A DNA stretch of 64,000 nt from Microcaldota archaeon (GCA_021792095.1 JAJYVH010000001.1:381324-445323), one strand, 5' to 3'. Counted from the first letter of the stretch, positions 1 through 8,554 are shown. The notes: generated by a model from the letters alone, not told the origin. Program-made: numbers and translations.

Positions 1-1
1 G

Positions 2-253
2 CTCGTGAACATAATAGGCGGCCAGGATCTCACGCTGCACGAGGCCGAGACCATATTCCAGGAAGTGTCGAGCAGGATAAGCGACGAGGCGATGCTGAAG
101 TGGGGGGCCAGGATAGAGCCCAGCATGCAGAAGAGCGCTCTCAAGGTGATGGTGGTCGTCGGGGGCGTGGAGTACGCTAACTACGCCGCCGAGGAGGCGA
201 GGGCGCAGGCCAAGGGCGAAGAGGCAGCAGACCTCGACGAGATGTTCGGCTAG
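2..253 (+). CDS. ftsZ: Cell division protein FtsZ, C-terminal end (partial)
   Basis: This is the last 83 codons of a gene that begins before the window. The residues GGQDLTLHEA followed by WGARIEPSM and a VMVVVGGV strand match the C-terminal subdomain of tubulin-like FtsZ, where the helix after GG.DLTL and the WGA(R/K)ID segment are characteristic. FtsZ is the GTPase that forms the division ring. The GTP-binding N-terminal half is not visible, so FtsZ cannot be fully separated from an FtsZ paralogue or CetZ. It ends in an acidic tail (DLDEMFG). The stop is 20 bp before the 3' end of the convergent LamG pilin-like gene. Confidence 0.82.
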   Translation, partial: LVNIIGGQDLTLHEAETIFQEVSSRISDEAMLKWGARIEPSMQKSALKVMVVVGGVEYANYAAEEARAQAKGEEAADLDEMFG

Positions 254-273
254 CCCGGGTGTGCCTTGTGTAC

Positions 274-1131
274 TTATGGCGTAGTGTAACCGCTGGTCCA
301 CGAGCTCGTGTACACGACGTTGGTGGGCACGCCGTTGTTCTCGTTGCCGCTGTAGTCGTTGGCGTTGCCGTTCAGCGGCCACCAGCCCACGAGGTTCTGC
401 AGATCTATCGGCGCTCCACCTATACCTTCAAGGTAGAGAGCCTGAATTTCGTTCGATGAAAATGAGGTATTATAAAGCTGGACGTTAGCGAGGGAGCCAT
501 CAAAGATTGAATAATAGCCTGAACCAGTATAATATGCACCAATTACAGGGTACGAGTTCCCAGTGTATGTTGTGCCAGTCGTAGAGTAATGCCCTACATT
601 GGTACCATCAACATAGTAGGTCATATTGTTAGCTGTGCTACTGAACATGCATGTGATGAATTGCCATTTGTTTGTAGAAATTGATCCGTAGTAGGCAATT
701 GACTCCCAACTGCTGCCAGTTGAAGAGACAATACACTCAAATGTTCCCCCAGATTCTAGTGCCATGCCAAGCTGTAAGAAACCCGAACCCTGAGATACGA
801 GTATTACAAACTGGGTAGATACAGATGCTGGATTCACCCATGCTGAGAGCGTCCACCCATTAGCAATCGAAGAAGAAAAAGCTGGCAGAACTACGTATTG
901 ATTACCTGTGCCTGTAAATGTAGCCACATACTCAGGCAGCTCGCCGCTGCACACGCCTTCTGTGTTTATGAAAGAGGTAGTGCCTGGACCATTTGGCCTG
1001 AAGACCTGGCAGGCGCCCGGCGGCGCCTTTGGCGCGAATGTGGCACCGTTGAAGACGCCGAGCTGGAAGAGGGCGCCCAAGACCACGGCTATGATGAGTA
1101 TGGCCCAGCCGTAGGTCATGAGGTACTCCAT
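274..1131 (-). CDS. LamG-type pilin-like surface protein, copy A (start impaired)
   Basis: The coordinates run from the internal ATG of the MEYLMTYGWAILII segment, because no upstream start is in frame. The N-terminus is a class III (pilin-type) signal: reading upstream without a stop gives KRLRSQSAMEYL, the basic-Q-S-x-x-E-x-x-L pattern cleaved before Q by archaeal prepilin peptidase, followed by a hydrophobic helix. Residues of about 75-210 form a concanavalin/LamG-like beta-sandwich, and the C-terminus repeats the LVGWWPLNGNANDYSGNENN module. The ribosome-binding site and ATG at 1224-1226 read into a (CA)n tract and stop after 13 codons, out of frame with the signal peptide. The copy may be silent, phase-off, or started at the internal ATG. 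Its ends are nearly identical to the copies at 4422 and 13350, while the centre is unrelated and AT-rich. Likely role, if made: surface pilus or adhesin. Confidence 0.7.
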   Translation of the reverse strand: MEYLMTYGWAILIIAVVLGALFQLGVFNGATFAPKAPPGACQVFRPNGPGTTSFINTEGVCSGELPEYVATFTGTGNQYVVLPAFSSSIANGWTLSAWVNPASVSTQFVILVSQGSGFLQLGMALESGGTFECIVSSTGSSWESIAYYGSISTNKWQFITCMFSSTANNMTYYVDGTNVGHYSTTGTTYTGNSYPVIGAYYTGSGYYSIFDGSLANVQLYNTSFSSNEIQALYLEGIGGAPIDLQNLVGWWPLNGNANDYSGNENNGVPTNVVYTSSWTSGYTTP

Positions 1132-1209
1132 CGCCGACTGTGAGCGTAATCGTTTAGGAGGAGCGGCGCCCGGGTTGCTTGCTCTGGCTATCCTGCCCTC
1201 GGCGCTACG

Positions 1210-1223
1210 TTGTGTGTGTGTGT
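1210..1223 (-). repeat. CA-dinucleotide tract after start codon, copy A
   Basis: On the minus strand the bases right after ATG (1224-1226) are ACACACACACACAA, about 6.5 CA units. The copy at 4422 has about 4.5 units at the same place. With this length the frame ends at a TAG, 12 codons after the ATG. Losing one unit or gaining two would join the ATG to the signal-peptide frame. Tracts of this kind are typical slipped-strand phase-variation sites; that function is inferred. Confidence 0.8.
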
Positions 1224-1290
1224 GTCATTCTTCCTCCGCCGTCCCTTTCCATCGCATACAGGTGCCTTGGAAAACATAAATAACTTGCTG
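1224..1290 (-). promoter_or_regulatory. Promoter and ribosome-binding site of LamG copy A
   Basis: Minus-strand TATA-like TTATTTATG lies at about 1274-1282. The ribosome-binding site GGAGG is at 1231-1235, four bases before ATG 1224-1226. This block is almost base-for-base the same as 5394-5460 upstream of the copy at 4422, so the duplication included the promoter. Confidence 0.6.
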
Positions 1291-1351
1291 TGCTCTCTGC
1301 TCGATGCGCAGCCCTGTGCCTGTTTTATAACTTGCGCAGCATATACTGTGC

Positions 1352-1540
1352 ATGAACCTTAATCCTGTGCCGAAGATAAGGCAGTTCTGGAGCGATGCGA
1401 GCAGGATACTCAGCATAAGCTACAAGCCGGGCGTCAACGAGTTCAAGCGCACGCTCAAGATTGTGCTCCTGGGCACGCTTGCGCTGGGCATAGTGGGCTA
1501 CATCATATACCTGATTGTAGAGCTTGCGATAAACTTCTAG
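1352..1540 (+). CDS. secE: Preprotein translocase subunit SecE (Sec61 gamma)
   Basis: A 62-residue protein with an amphipathic N-terminal helix (IRQFWSDASRILSISYKPG), the conserved KP.xxEF turn, and one C-terminal membrane helix (VLLGTLALGIVGYIIYLIV). This is the normal size and layout of archaeal SecE/Sec61 gamma, which clamps the SecY channel in the cell membrane. A TATA-like TTTTATAAC at about 1323-1331 is spaced for transcription to start at or next to the ATG, so the message is probably leaderless. An NFACT-R gene follows after 11 bp. The usual archaeal partner NusG is not present here. Confidence 0.85.
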   Translation: MNLNPVPKIRQFWSDASRILSISYKPGVNEFKRTLKIVLLGTLALGIVGYIIYLIVELAINF

Positions 1541-1551
1541 CCGGTGTTGCC

Positions 1552-2394
1552 ATGGAGGTGGAGCTGGACTACACCAAGTCCGCGCAGCAGAACGCGGAGG
1601 CTTACTTCGAGAGGGCGAAGAGCTCCGAGCGCAAGCGCGACGGGGCGGAGCGCGCTGCCGGGAGGCTCGAGCAGCAGCTCTCCCGGCTGGAAAAGGAGAG
1701 CGTGGTGCGCAAGGAAGTGAGGAAGAAGCGCGAGAGCGAGTGGTACGAGAAATTCTACTGGTTCTTCACGAGCACGGGCCTGCTGGCGATAGGCGGCAGG
1801 AGCGCACAGCAGAACGAGGAAGTGGTCGCGAAGTACTTCCAGCATGGCGACCTCTTCTTCCACGCCAGCATCTTCGGCGCGTCGGTCGTCATACTGAAGA
1901 AGGGCGAGGGCGCGCCGCAGCAGGCCCGCGACGAGGCGGCGCAGTTCGCCGCCTGCTTCTCCAAGGCGTGGGAGACCGGGCAGTCGAGCGTGGATGTCTT
2001 CGCCGCGAAGCACGGCCAGGTGTCCAAATCGGAGGGCAAGGGCTACCTGGCCACAGGCAGCTTCCTGATATCCGGCGAGCGGGAGTGGCACAAGGGCGTC
2101 AGGCTGGAGCTCGCGGCCGCGGTCGAGGAGAGCACGGTGAGCCTGCAGAAGCAGATGGGGTCGCAGTACGCCTACATATCGCTCTCGCCGCTGGAGGTGC
2201 ACGTGGACACCGGCAGGCTCGCGATAATGCCTTTCACAGCCTACGCCGCATCGGGCAAGGCGAAGGGGCTGAGGCTGCTGCCAGGGAAGACGAAGAAATC
2301 CGACGCTGCGAAGCAGATAGCCAAGAGGCTGGGCTACGGCGACGTGGACTACATAATGCAGCACCTGCCGCCGGGCGGCTTCGAGATAGGGTAG
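1552..2394 (+). CDS. Stand-alone NFACT-R (DUF814) RNA-binding domain protein
   Basis: 280 residues. An N-terminal coiled coil (about 1-65, rich in K/R/E) is followed by WYEKFYWFFTSTGLLAIGG, then RSAQQNEEVV and GDLFFHASIFGAS. These are the hallmarks of the NFACT-R domain, which binds tRNA and ribosomes in RqcH/NEMF/Tae2. Full RqcH is roughly 600 or more residues with NFACT-N and HhH domains; here only the coiled coil and NFACT-R remain, with about 150 further C-terminal residues. A role in ribosome-associated quality control is plausible but C-terminal tailing activity cannot be assumed. It is probably co-transcribed with secE. Confidence 0.8.
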   Translation: MEVELDYTKSAQQNAEAYFERAKSSERKRDGAERAAGRLEQQLSRLEKESVVRKEVRKKRESEWYEKFYWFFTSTGLLAIGGRSAQQNEEVVAKYFQHGDLFFHASIFGASVVILKKGEGAPQQARDEAAQFAACFSKAWETGQSSVDVFAAKHGQVSKSEGKGYLATGSFLISGEREWHKGVRLELAAAVEESTVSLQKQMGSQYAYISLSPLEVHVDTGRLAIMPFTAYAASGKAKGLRLLPGKTKKSDAAKQIAKRLGYGDVDYIMQHLPPGGFEIG

Positions 2395-2429
2395 CTGTTT
2401 AAATACTTTGTTTTCGGATACCTTGCAAG

Positions 2430-4421
2430 GTGCTGTTTTTGGCATTCTACGACTACAGCCTAGCTTTCGGAGTGATAGCTCTGGCGTTCTCTCTGGTAGC
2501 TGCGGTGGTGACGCTGCGAAAGGACCCTGGAAACAGGAAGATGCAGGAAATAAGCGACGCGATAAAGGCCGGTTCGAGCGCGTACCTGAACAGGCAGGGC
2601 ATAACAATAGGCATATTCATAGTTGTGATATCTGTCGCCCTGTTCTTCTTCCTGAAGGACGGCTGGCAGTACGTCGTCGCCTTCCTCACAGGCTCCATAA
2701 CCGCGTACGCAACCGCGTACCTCGGCATGAACGTCGCTGTGCGCGCAAACACCAGGACGGCCAAGGCTGCCGAGAAGGGCATGCATAACGCTTTCTACAC
2801 CGCGATACTCGGAGGTTCTGTCACTGGCTTCGCGGCCATAGGCTTCGGCCTGATAGGCATAAGCCTGCTGCTGGGGTACCTCACGATAAGCAGCGTGGCG
2901 ATACTGATAGGCTATGGTTTCGGCGCTTCGCTGGTCTCGCTCTTCGCCCGAGTGGGCGGCGGCATATACACCAAGTCCGCTGACGTGGGTGCGGACCTCG
3001 TCGGCAAGACTGAGCTCAACCTGCCCGAGGACGACCCCAGGAACGCTGCTGTGATAGCCGACAATGTGGGTGACAACGTTGGCGACTGCGCTGGCATGGC
3101 TGCCGACGTTTACGAGAGCTACGCCGTCACGCTAGTGGCTGCATTGCTCATAGCGATAGGCGTGTCTAGCGCCGTGCTCAACCTCGCTTATCCGTTGTAC
3201 ATAGCCTCCGCGGGCGTGGTGGGCAGCCTGATAAGCATGGTATTCCTTAGTATGAGGAGCAAGACGCCTACGCTGACGCTCTACAAGGGCATAGGCGCAG
3301 CTGTAGTGTTCTCTGCGATAATAGACTTCGCGATTACTTATGTTGTAGGAGCGGCCATGAGCTACTTCATCGCAGTGCTCTCGGGCCTTGTGCTCGCCAT
3401 ACTGCTCTTCGCCATAACCGATTACTACACTGGCAGCGGAAGGAGGCAGGTGGTCAAGGTGGCCGAGGCGGCGAAGGGAGGTGCAGGCACCGACGTGATA
3501 ATGGGCCTGTCGATAGGCCTCAGGACCACATTCTTCCCAGCGATATTCATAGTGACTGCGATCTTCATCAGCTACTACGCAGCCGGGGTATACGGAATAG
3601 GCATAGCGGCAGTAGGCATGCTCTCGCTCACTGCCACGATACTCACGATAGACTCGTTCGGGCCAATAACTGACAACGCAGGCGGCATAGCGGAGATGGC
3701 CGGCCTGCAGCACAGCATCAGGCGCGTGACCGACGAGCTCGACGCGGTGGGCAACACCACTAAGGCCACAACGAAAGGATTTGCCATAGGCGGCGCTGCG
3801 CTTTCGGCCACAGCGCTCTTCGTAGCATTCGCGCAGGCCGTCGGCCTCACTACGATAGACGCGCTCAACCCGATAGTGACCATAGGCATATTCCTGGGAG
3901 CCCTGCTCCCGTTCGTGTTCTCCTCGTTCCTGATGGAGGCGGTGGGGCACACGGCCAACCTGATGGTTGACGAGGTGAGGCGCCAGGTAAGGACGATCAA
4001 GGGCCTGCTCCAAGGCAAGGCGAAGCCAGACTACGCTAAGGCGGTGGACATAGCGACCGTCAACGCGCTGAAGTCGCTCGTGGTGCCAGAGCTCCTGGCC
4101 ATACTCACGCCTATAATCGTGGGCCTTGTGCTCGGCAAGGCCGCGCTCGGCGGCCTCATAGTGGGCATGATACCTACGAGCTTCATGATGGCACTGTTCA
4201 TGGCCAACAGCGGGGCGGCGATGGACAACGCCAAGAAGTACGTCGAGACGGGCAAGTTCGGGGGCAAGGGAAGCGAGGCGCACAGGGCCGCCGTGGTGGG
4301 AGACACGGTGGGAGACCCGCTCAAGGACACCGCAGGGCCAGCGCTGAACTCGATGATAAAGGTGATAAGCACCATATCCATACTGCTTGCGCCAGTCTTC
4401 GTCGCGTATGCGCTGCTGTAA
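2430..4421 (+). CDS. hppA: Membrane-bound proton-pumping pyrophosphatase
   Basis: 663 residues, about 15-16 membrane helices. It couples pyrophosphate hydrolysis to H+ export. The catalytic signature DVGADLVGKTELNLPEDDPR, the following DNVGDNVGDCAGMAADV motif and the C-terminal GDTVGDPLKDTAGPALN motif are complete. The GNTTKATTKG segment carries Lys and Thr at the two positions that mark the K+-independent class; that assignment rests on known family rules. The GTG start at 2430 lies about 27 bp after a TATA-like TTTAAATACTT (2398-2408), which fits a leaderless message. The stop codon touches the convergent LamG gene with no spacer. Confidence 0.95.
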   Translation: MLFLAFYDYSLAFGVIALAFSLVAAVVTLRKDPGNRKMQEISDAIKAGSSAYLNRQGITIGIFIVVISVALFFFLKDGWQYVVAFLTGSITAYATAYLGMNVAVRANTRTAKAAEKGMHNAFYTAILGGSVTGFAAIGFGLIGISLLLGYLTISSVAILIGYGFGASLVSLFARVGGGIYTKSADVGADLVGKTELNLPEDDPRNAAVIADNVGDNVGDCAGMAADVYESYAVTLVAALLIAIGVSSAVLNLAYPLYIASAGVVGSLISMVFLSMRSKTPTLTLYKGIGAAVVFSAIIDFAITYVVGAAMSYFIAVLSGLVLAILLFAITDYYTGSGRRQVVKVAEAAKGGAGTDVIMGLSIGLRTTFFPAIFIVTAIFISYYAAGVYGIGIAAVGMLSLTATILTIDSFGPITDNAGGIAEMAGLQHSIRRVTDELDAVGNTTKATTKGFAIGGAALSATALFVAFAQAVGLTTIDALNPIVTIGIFLGALLPFVFSSFLMEAVGHTANLMVDEVRRQVRTIKGLLQGKAKPDYAKAVDIATVNALKSLVVPELLAILTPIIVGLVLGKAALGGLIVGMIPTSFMMALFMANSGAAMDNAKKYVETGKFGGKGSEAHRAAVVGDTVGDPLKDTAGPALNSMIKVISTISILLAPVFVAYALL

Positions 4422-5396
4422 TCACGGCGTAGTGTAGCCGCTGGTCCACGAGCTCGTGAACACGACGTTGGTGGACGGCACGCCGTTGTTCTCGTTGCCG
4501 CTATAGTCGTTGGCGTTGCCGTTCAGCGGCCACCAGCCCACAAGATTCTGCAGGTCGATGGGCGCGCCGCCTATGCCCTCCTGGTAGAGAGCTTGAATTT
4601 CATTGGTTGAAAGAGACGTGTTGTAGATTTGGACATTTGCTATTTGACCATTAAAATTTCCTCCATTACTAATGTACAGGGGGTGTGACCCAGAGCACGG
4701 CAGGTTATTGTAACCTTGTGGGGTCGCAAAAGGCAAAGGATTAGCGTCAACATACGCTGTTGTAATTGAGTTGGCGCTGTTGGAAGGCGAAGGTGAAATT
4801 GTCCCGGCAGCCTGCACCCAAGTTCCAATCGGGGCAACATATGTGAATTCATTTATCTGTGAATTGCAGCCCCATACTTCTAGAGCGTTGGGATTGGGGT
4901 ATGTTGATGAATAGATTTGCAGCCCCATTCCGTACTCAACATCTCCAACTGACCAACTACTCCCTTGTTTACTTACAATATTCTGCCAGCCTGCGCCTGT
5001 TGACCCATACCAATTAATCCAAGCAACAATAGTGATAGAATTAGTTTGTATACTTGGATTATTACTTATTGGTATGTTTGAAGGAGGAGTTAGAACAGCT
5101 GCGTACTCCGGCAGCTCGCCGTTGCACACGCCCTCGAGGTTCAGATTGAAGGCTGTGCCAGGGCCGTTGGGCCTGAAGACTTGGCAGGCGCCGGGCGGCG
5201 CCTTTGGCGCGAATGTGGCGCCGTTGAAGACGCCCAGCTGGAAGAGCGCACCCAACACCACCGCTATTATGAGGATGGCCCAGCCGTAGGTCATCAGGTA
5301 CTCCATAGCCGACTGTGAGCGTAATTTTCTAGGAGGAGCGGCGCTTGGGTTGCTTGCTCTGGCCATCCTGCCCTCGGCGCTCGTTGTGTGTGTCAT
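4422..5396 (-). CDS. LamG-type pilin-like surface protein, copy B (intact start)
   Basis: 324 residues from the ATG at 5394-5396, which has GGAGG at 5401-5405. The protein starts MTHTTSAEGRMARASNP, then PPRKLRSQSAMEYLMTYGW: a basic leader, class III prepilin-peptidase site before Q, and a hydrophobic helix of about 20 residues. A LamG/concanavalin-like sandwich (roughly 100-260) follows, then the shared LVGWWPLNGNANDYSGN tail. It is the only one of the three paralogues here whose ribosome-binding site, start, CA tract and signal peptide are all in one frame, so it is probably the expressed one. The N-terminal 26-residue leader is long for a class III signal. The centre differs completely from the other copies and is AT-rich. 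A surface filament or adhesin subunit is inferred. Confidence 0.85.
   Translation of the reverse strand: MTHTTSAEGRMARASNPSAAPPRKLRSQSAMEYLMTYGWAILIIAVVLGALFQLGVFNGATFAPKAPPGACQVFRPNGPGTAFNLNLEGVCNGELPEYAAVLTPPSNIPISNNPSIQTNSITIVAWINWYGSTGAGWQNIVSKQGSSWSVGDVEYGMGLQIYSSTYPNPNALEVWGCNSQINEFTYVAPIGTWVQAAGTISPSPSNSANSITTAYVDANPLPFATPQGYNNLPCSGSHPLYISNGGNFNGQIANVQIYNTSLSTNEIQALYQEGIGGAPIDLQNLVGWWPLNGNANDYSGNENNGVPSTNVVFTSSWTSGYTTP
5384..5393 (-). repeat. CA-dinucleotide tract after start codon, copy B
   Basis: Minus strand ACACACACAA directly after ATG (5394-5396), about 4.5 CA units. At this length the reading frame runs straight into the class III signal peptide. It differs from the tract at 1210-1223 by two units; the nearby ACGAGC also lacks the extra T seen there (ACGTAGC). 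Confidence 0.8.
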
Positions 5397-5460
5397 TCTT
5401 CCTCCGCCGTCCCTTTCCATCGCATACAGGTGCCTTGGAAAACATAAATAGCTTGCTGTG
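5397..5460 (-). promoter_or_regulatory. Promoter and ribosome-binding site of LamG copy B
   Basis: TATA-like TATTTATG on the minus strand at 5443-5450 and ribosome-binding site GGAGG at 5401-5405, four bases from the ATG. The segment repeats 1227-1290 almost exactly. Confidence 0.65.
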
Positions 5461-5515
5461 CGCTCTGCGCGGCGCACAGCCCCACAGCCTCTAGGCGTAG
5501 TAGGATGTCGCTTTA

Positions 5516-6265
5516 CTAGCTGAGGAAAGACTTCAGCAACGCTAGGCCCTGCCTGTAGCCGGCCTTAGACCTGCCGAATTCCCTGACGTGGAACACGTAG
5601 GGCACCCTGCCTATCCTTAGGCTGCCCCTGTCCACGCATTTCAGGAAGTCGAAGAGCACCTTGTAGCCCTCGCCTACGAACCTCGAGCTGTTCCTGCTGT
5701 AGACGCGCATGAACATGCTCCTCCTTACCCCGAAGAAGCCCGAAAACACGTCCTTGCACGTCTCGCTGCCCTCCGCGTCCAGCACCATCAGGCCGACGCG
5801 CATTAATGCCCTTGAGATGAGCTGCCTGTACGGCGCCCAGTCGGTCACGCTCTCCCGCTCCGCGACCACGATGTCGCAGCCGCGCTCGAGCTGCCTTGCT
5901 ATCTCCCTTATCTTTTCCAAAGGGTGCTGCATGTCCGAATCCATCACTATCGCGTATTCGGTTGTGCTCCTGCGCATACCGTCCACGATGCTCGCGGTGA
6001 GGCCGCGCCTCTTGCCTTCGGCATGCCTGTCCATCAGCGTCACGCGCTTGTTGCTGCGCGAGAGCCGCCTTACGGTGCCCCTTGTCCCATCGCTCGAGCC
6101 GTCGTCGACCACGATTATGCGCATGCGCGGGTACTCCGTGCCTATCCTGCCTATCATGGCCCCTATGGTGCCGTTCTCGTTCAGCGTAGGCAATATCACA
6201 GTAAAATGCGAGTAGTCCTTGTTGCCCATCGAAACGCACCCGCGGCGCACCTGCGCTGCGCGCAT
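5516..6265 (-). CDS. Family 2 glycosyltransferase (polyprenyl-phosphate sugar synthase-like)
   Basis: 249 residues, single GT-A domain. The order FTVILPTLNENGTIG, IVVDDGSSDGT, VMDSDMQHPLEKI (the metal-binding DxD), and FSGFFGVRRSMF is that of dolichyl-phosphate mannose synthases. These transfer a sugar from a nucleotide donor to a lipid phosphate at the inner face of the membrane. No C-terminal membrane helices are present. The start at 6265 fits a leaderless message from the shared TATA region at 6283-6297; the next Met (6229) just before the domain is the alternative. It is divergent from a GT-C-like protein, which could use the lipid-linked sugar it makes. Confidence 0.85.
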   Translation of the reverse strand: MRAAQVRRGCVSMGNKDYSHFTVILPTLNENGTIGAMIGRIGTEYPRMRIIVVDDGSSDGTRGTVRRLSRSNKRVTLMDRHAEGKRRGLTASIVDGMRRSTTEYAIVMDSDMQHPLEKIREIARQLERGCDIVVAERESVTDWAPYRQLISRALMRVGLMVLDAEGSETCKDVFSGFFGVRRSMFMRVYSRNSSRFVGEGYKVLFDFLKCVDRGSLRIGRVPYVFHVREFGRSKAGYRQGLALLKSFLS

Positions 6266-6282
6266 ATCGGAAAGATATGCTT

Positions 6283-6297
6283 GCTTTATATTAATTA
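6283..6297. promoter_or_regulatory. Shared TATA region between divergent glycosylation genes
   Basis: The AT-rich CTTTATATTAATTAA can serve as TATA element in both directions. It lies about 25 bp from the GT2 start (6265) and about 25 bp from the start of the multi-pass protein at 6314. Confidence 0.5.
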
Positions 6298-6313
6298 ACG
6301 CACTAAATGCTGC

Positions 6314-8554
6314 ATGCCAACCGAAAGGCAGCTGATGGGCCTGCTGTGCAACCCGCCGGTGCTAGCGTTCATAGCCTACCTGCTTGTATCGCTCGTCCTG
6401 TTCTGGCCCGTGGCCTTCGGCAGCAACGTAGTGTTCACGAACTCTAGCGACACCTATCAGGCGCTCGCGTACCTGTGGCACGTGCCCTACTCCCTTTTCG
6501 TGTCGCACACGTCGCCTTACTTCTACAGCGGCATCATCTTCCCGGTGGGCGCAGCCCTAGCCGGCCAATCCATAATGCCGCTGGCCGGGATACTCTCGTG
6601 GCCCTTCCAGCTCGTCAACAGGGCCATGGCGTTCAACCTGCTCTTCTTCCTCGCTTTCGTGCTCTCGGGCCTCTTCATGTTCATGCTGGCCGACTACGTG
6701 GTAGGGAACAAGTATGCCGCTTTCGTGGCCGGGCTTGTGTTTGCTTTCAGCCCGATGCACATAACCCAGGCGTACGGACACCTCAATTGGGCCATGGTGG
6801 AGTTCCTGCCCCTGTTTGTGCTTCTTCTTTTGCTGGCCCTTGACAAGAAGAGGCAAGTGTACGTTTTCGGCGCAGCCGTCTCTTTTGTGCTCCTGACTTT
6901 CATGGGCGACGTAGAGCAGGGCATACTCACGCTGTTCTTCGCAATAGTCATACTCATCCTGTACGCTATAAGCAGGGACAGGCGCATCGTGCTCAGCGGG
7001 AGGTCCTTCCTCGTGCTGGGCGAGATGGCGGTAATAATACTGCTGCTCTCCGCTCCGTTCATATTGTCCATGCTCCCCTACCTTCCCCAGGCGTTCAGCG
7101 CTGTCTCCAGGCAGTCTAGCACGCTGTACAGCGAGGTTTGGAGCGTGGACCTGGCATCGTTCTTCCTGCCTGGCTACTACAACGGCATCTTCTCAGGCAT
7201 CTCTAGCAGCTACTACGTGATATATGCGCCCGACGTAACCGAGCGGGTCGCATACATAGGCTACACAGTGCTTGCGCTCGCGCTGCTCGGCTTGGCTTAT
7301 GCGTGGAAGCACAGGAGCGAGGAGGGCATGCACCACGGCCTGATATGGGCGATAGTGGCCTTGATAGGCGGGGTGATGGCCCTGGGCCCGGTGCTCCAGG
7401 TGTACGGGACTGTGAGCAGCCTGCCCCTGCCCTACCTGCTGTACAGCTACCTGCCAATATTCAACATAATCAGGGAACCCGACCGCTTCTTCTTCTTCGC
7501 GACCATGGGCCTGGCGATCCTGGCCGCGCTCGGCATTAAGAGCCTCGAGAAGCACCCGCTGCTGGGCACGCAGCGCAAGAGGCTGCTCTTCGTCATAGCT
7601 GTGTCGTTCCTCATACTTGTCGAGTACAATGGCACCCCGCTGTCTGGCTCCGCTGCGCAGCACCTCGTCGCGAGCACTAACGTGCCCGTAGCCTACTATC
7701 AGCTGGGCAACTACACCTCGAACTTCACTACCCTGATACTACCGGCGCTCGCCAACTACACGAGCAGGGTGCCGGAGATGTTCCCAGGGCTCAACATGTA
7801 CTACCAGACTGCGCTGAACAAGCCGATACTCGGCGGCTACGCCGCAAGGCCGAACGCGAGCCAGAACGTATCTGACGAGATAATACCGCTCGCCGCTTCC
7901 GCTTACTACCTGCAGAACGGCGGCGGGCTGCTGTACGGCTCGCCCATAGTGGAGAACTACAGCAACGTGACCAAACTGCTGCTGCGCCTCTACGGCACCC
8001 AGTTCGTCTCCGTAGACAGGCAGGCCTACAACCTGACGGAACTGGAGCAGCTCGCGAGCTACCTTGCGAGCCTCTTCGGCAATCCGGCCTACATAGACAA
8101 CACGACGCTCGTCTTCTCCACGGCCAATGCGCTCTCAAGCGTAGGCACGTCGGTAGCCGCTTACACGCCTGTGCTCATAGGGAACCCGCACGCCTTCTAC
8201 CCTATAAGCGTCTGGGAGCCGGGCTGGACATTCTGCACCTCGTCGTCAAGCTGCAATGCCACGTTCCAGGACACGTGGTTTGGGCAGGGCCAGGCGTACA
8301 TAGACGTATACTCGCCTAAGAACCAATCGGTGAAGCTCTCTATGCTCGCGGAATCGCCCAACGGCAAGAAGAGCGCCTACGTGTACCTGAACGGCCAGCA
8401 GTACACTTCCCTGCAGCTCAACACCACGCTCTCCGCGTATACGCTCAGCTTCCCCATGGATGCTGGCATAAACCAGGTGGTGTTCGTGTCAGCAGCGAAC
8501 GGCAACAACCCTTACAGCGGCATCGGCGTAATGAACATGACTTTCTACACCTGA
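6314..8554 (+). CDS. Large multi-pass membrane protein, GT-C glycosyltransferase-like
   Basis: 746 residues. About 11-12 membrane helices occupy the first 430 residues (for example LVSLVLFWPVAF, LLFFLAFVLSGLFMFML, LPLFVLLLLLAL). An outward-facing C-terminal region of about 300 residues rich in N-x-S/T sequons follows. An acidic residue in the first external loop (TNSSDTYQAL) and the overall layout resemble GT-C enzymes of the PMT/AglB/YfhO class, which take sugars from lipid phosphates outside the membrane. Sequence alone does not give donor or acceptor. It lies between a GT2 gene and a flippase, so a role in surface glycan assembly is likely. Its end overlaps the convergent flippase by 10 bp. 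Confidence 0.65.
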   Translation: MPTERQLMGLLCNPPVLAFIAYLLVSLVLFWPVAFGSNVVFTNSSDTYQALAYLWHVPYSLFVSHTSPYFYSGIIFPVGAALAGQSIMPLAGILSWPFQLVNRAMAFNLLFFLAFVLSGLFMFMLADYVVGNKYAAFVAGLVFAFSPMHITQAYGHLNWAMVEFLPLFVLLLLLALDKKRQVYVFGAAVSFVLLTFMGDVEQGILTLFFAIVILILYAISRDRRIVLSGRSFLVLGEMAVIILLLSAPFILSMLPYLPQAFSAVSRQSSTLYSEVWSVDLASFFLPGYYNGIFSGISSSYYVIYAPDVTERVAYIGYTVLALALLGLAYAWKHRSEEGMHHGLIWAIVALIGGVMALGPVLQVYGTVSSLPLPYLLYSYLPIFNIIREPDRFFFFATMGLAILAALGIKSLEKHPLLGTQRKRLLFVIAVSFLILVEYNGTPLSGSAAQHLVASTNVPVAYYQLGNYTSNFTTLILPALANYTSRVPEMFPGLNMYYQTALNKPILGGYAARPNASQNVSDEIIPLAASAYYLQNGGGLLYGSPIVENYSNVTKLLLRLYGTQFVSVDRQAYNLTELEQLASYLASLFGNPAYIDNTTLVFSTANALSSVGTSVAAYTPVLIGNPHAFYPISVWEPGWTFCTSSSSCNATFQDTWFGQGQAYIDVYSPKNQSVKLSMLAESPNGKKSAYVYLNGQQYTSLQLNTTLSAYTLSFPMDAGINQVVFVSAANGNNPYSGIGVMNMTFYT

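Noticed and set aside
1201-1226. The CA/GT tract as a mere low-complexity or assembly artefact.
   Set aside because: It occurs at the same place before three paralogues with different lengths and flanks, so it is a real inherited feature, although exact lengths need read support.
1537-2607. Long minus-strand frame of 356 codons over the NFACT-R gene.
   Set aside because: It is a GC-rich antisense shadow, rich in Arg, Leu and His with no domain, while the plus strand encodes a recognised domain.
3132-4283. Minus-strand frame of 383 codons inside hppA.
   Set aside because: Shadow of the pyrophosphatase; unnatural His/Tyr/Arg-rich composition.
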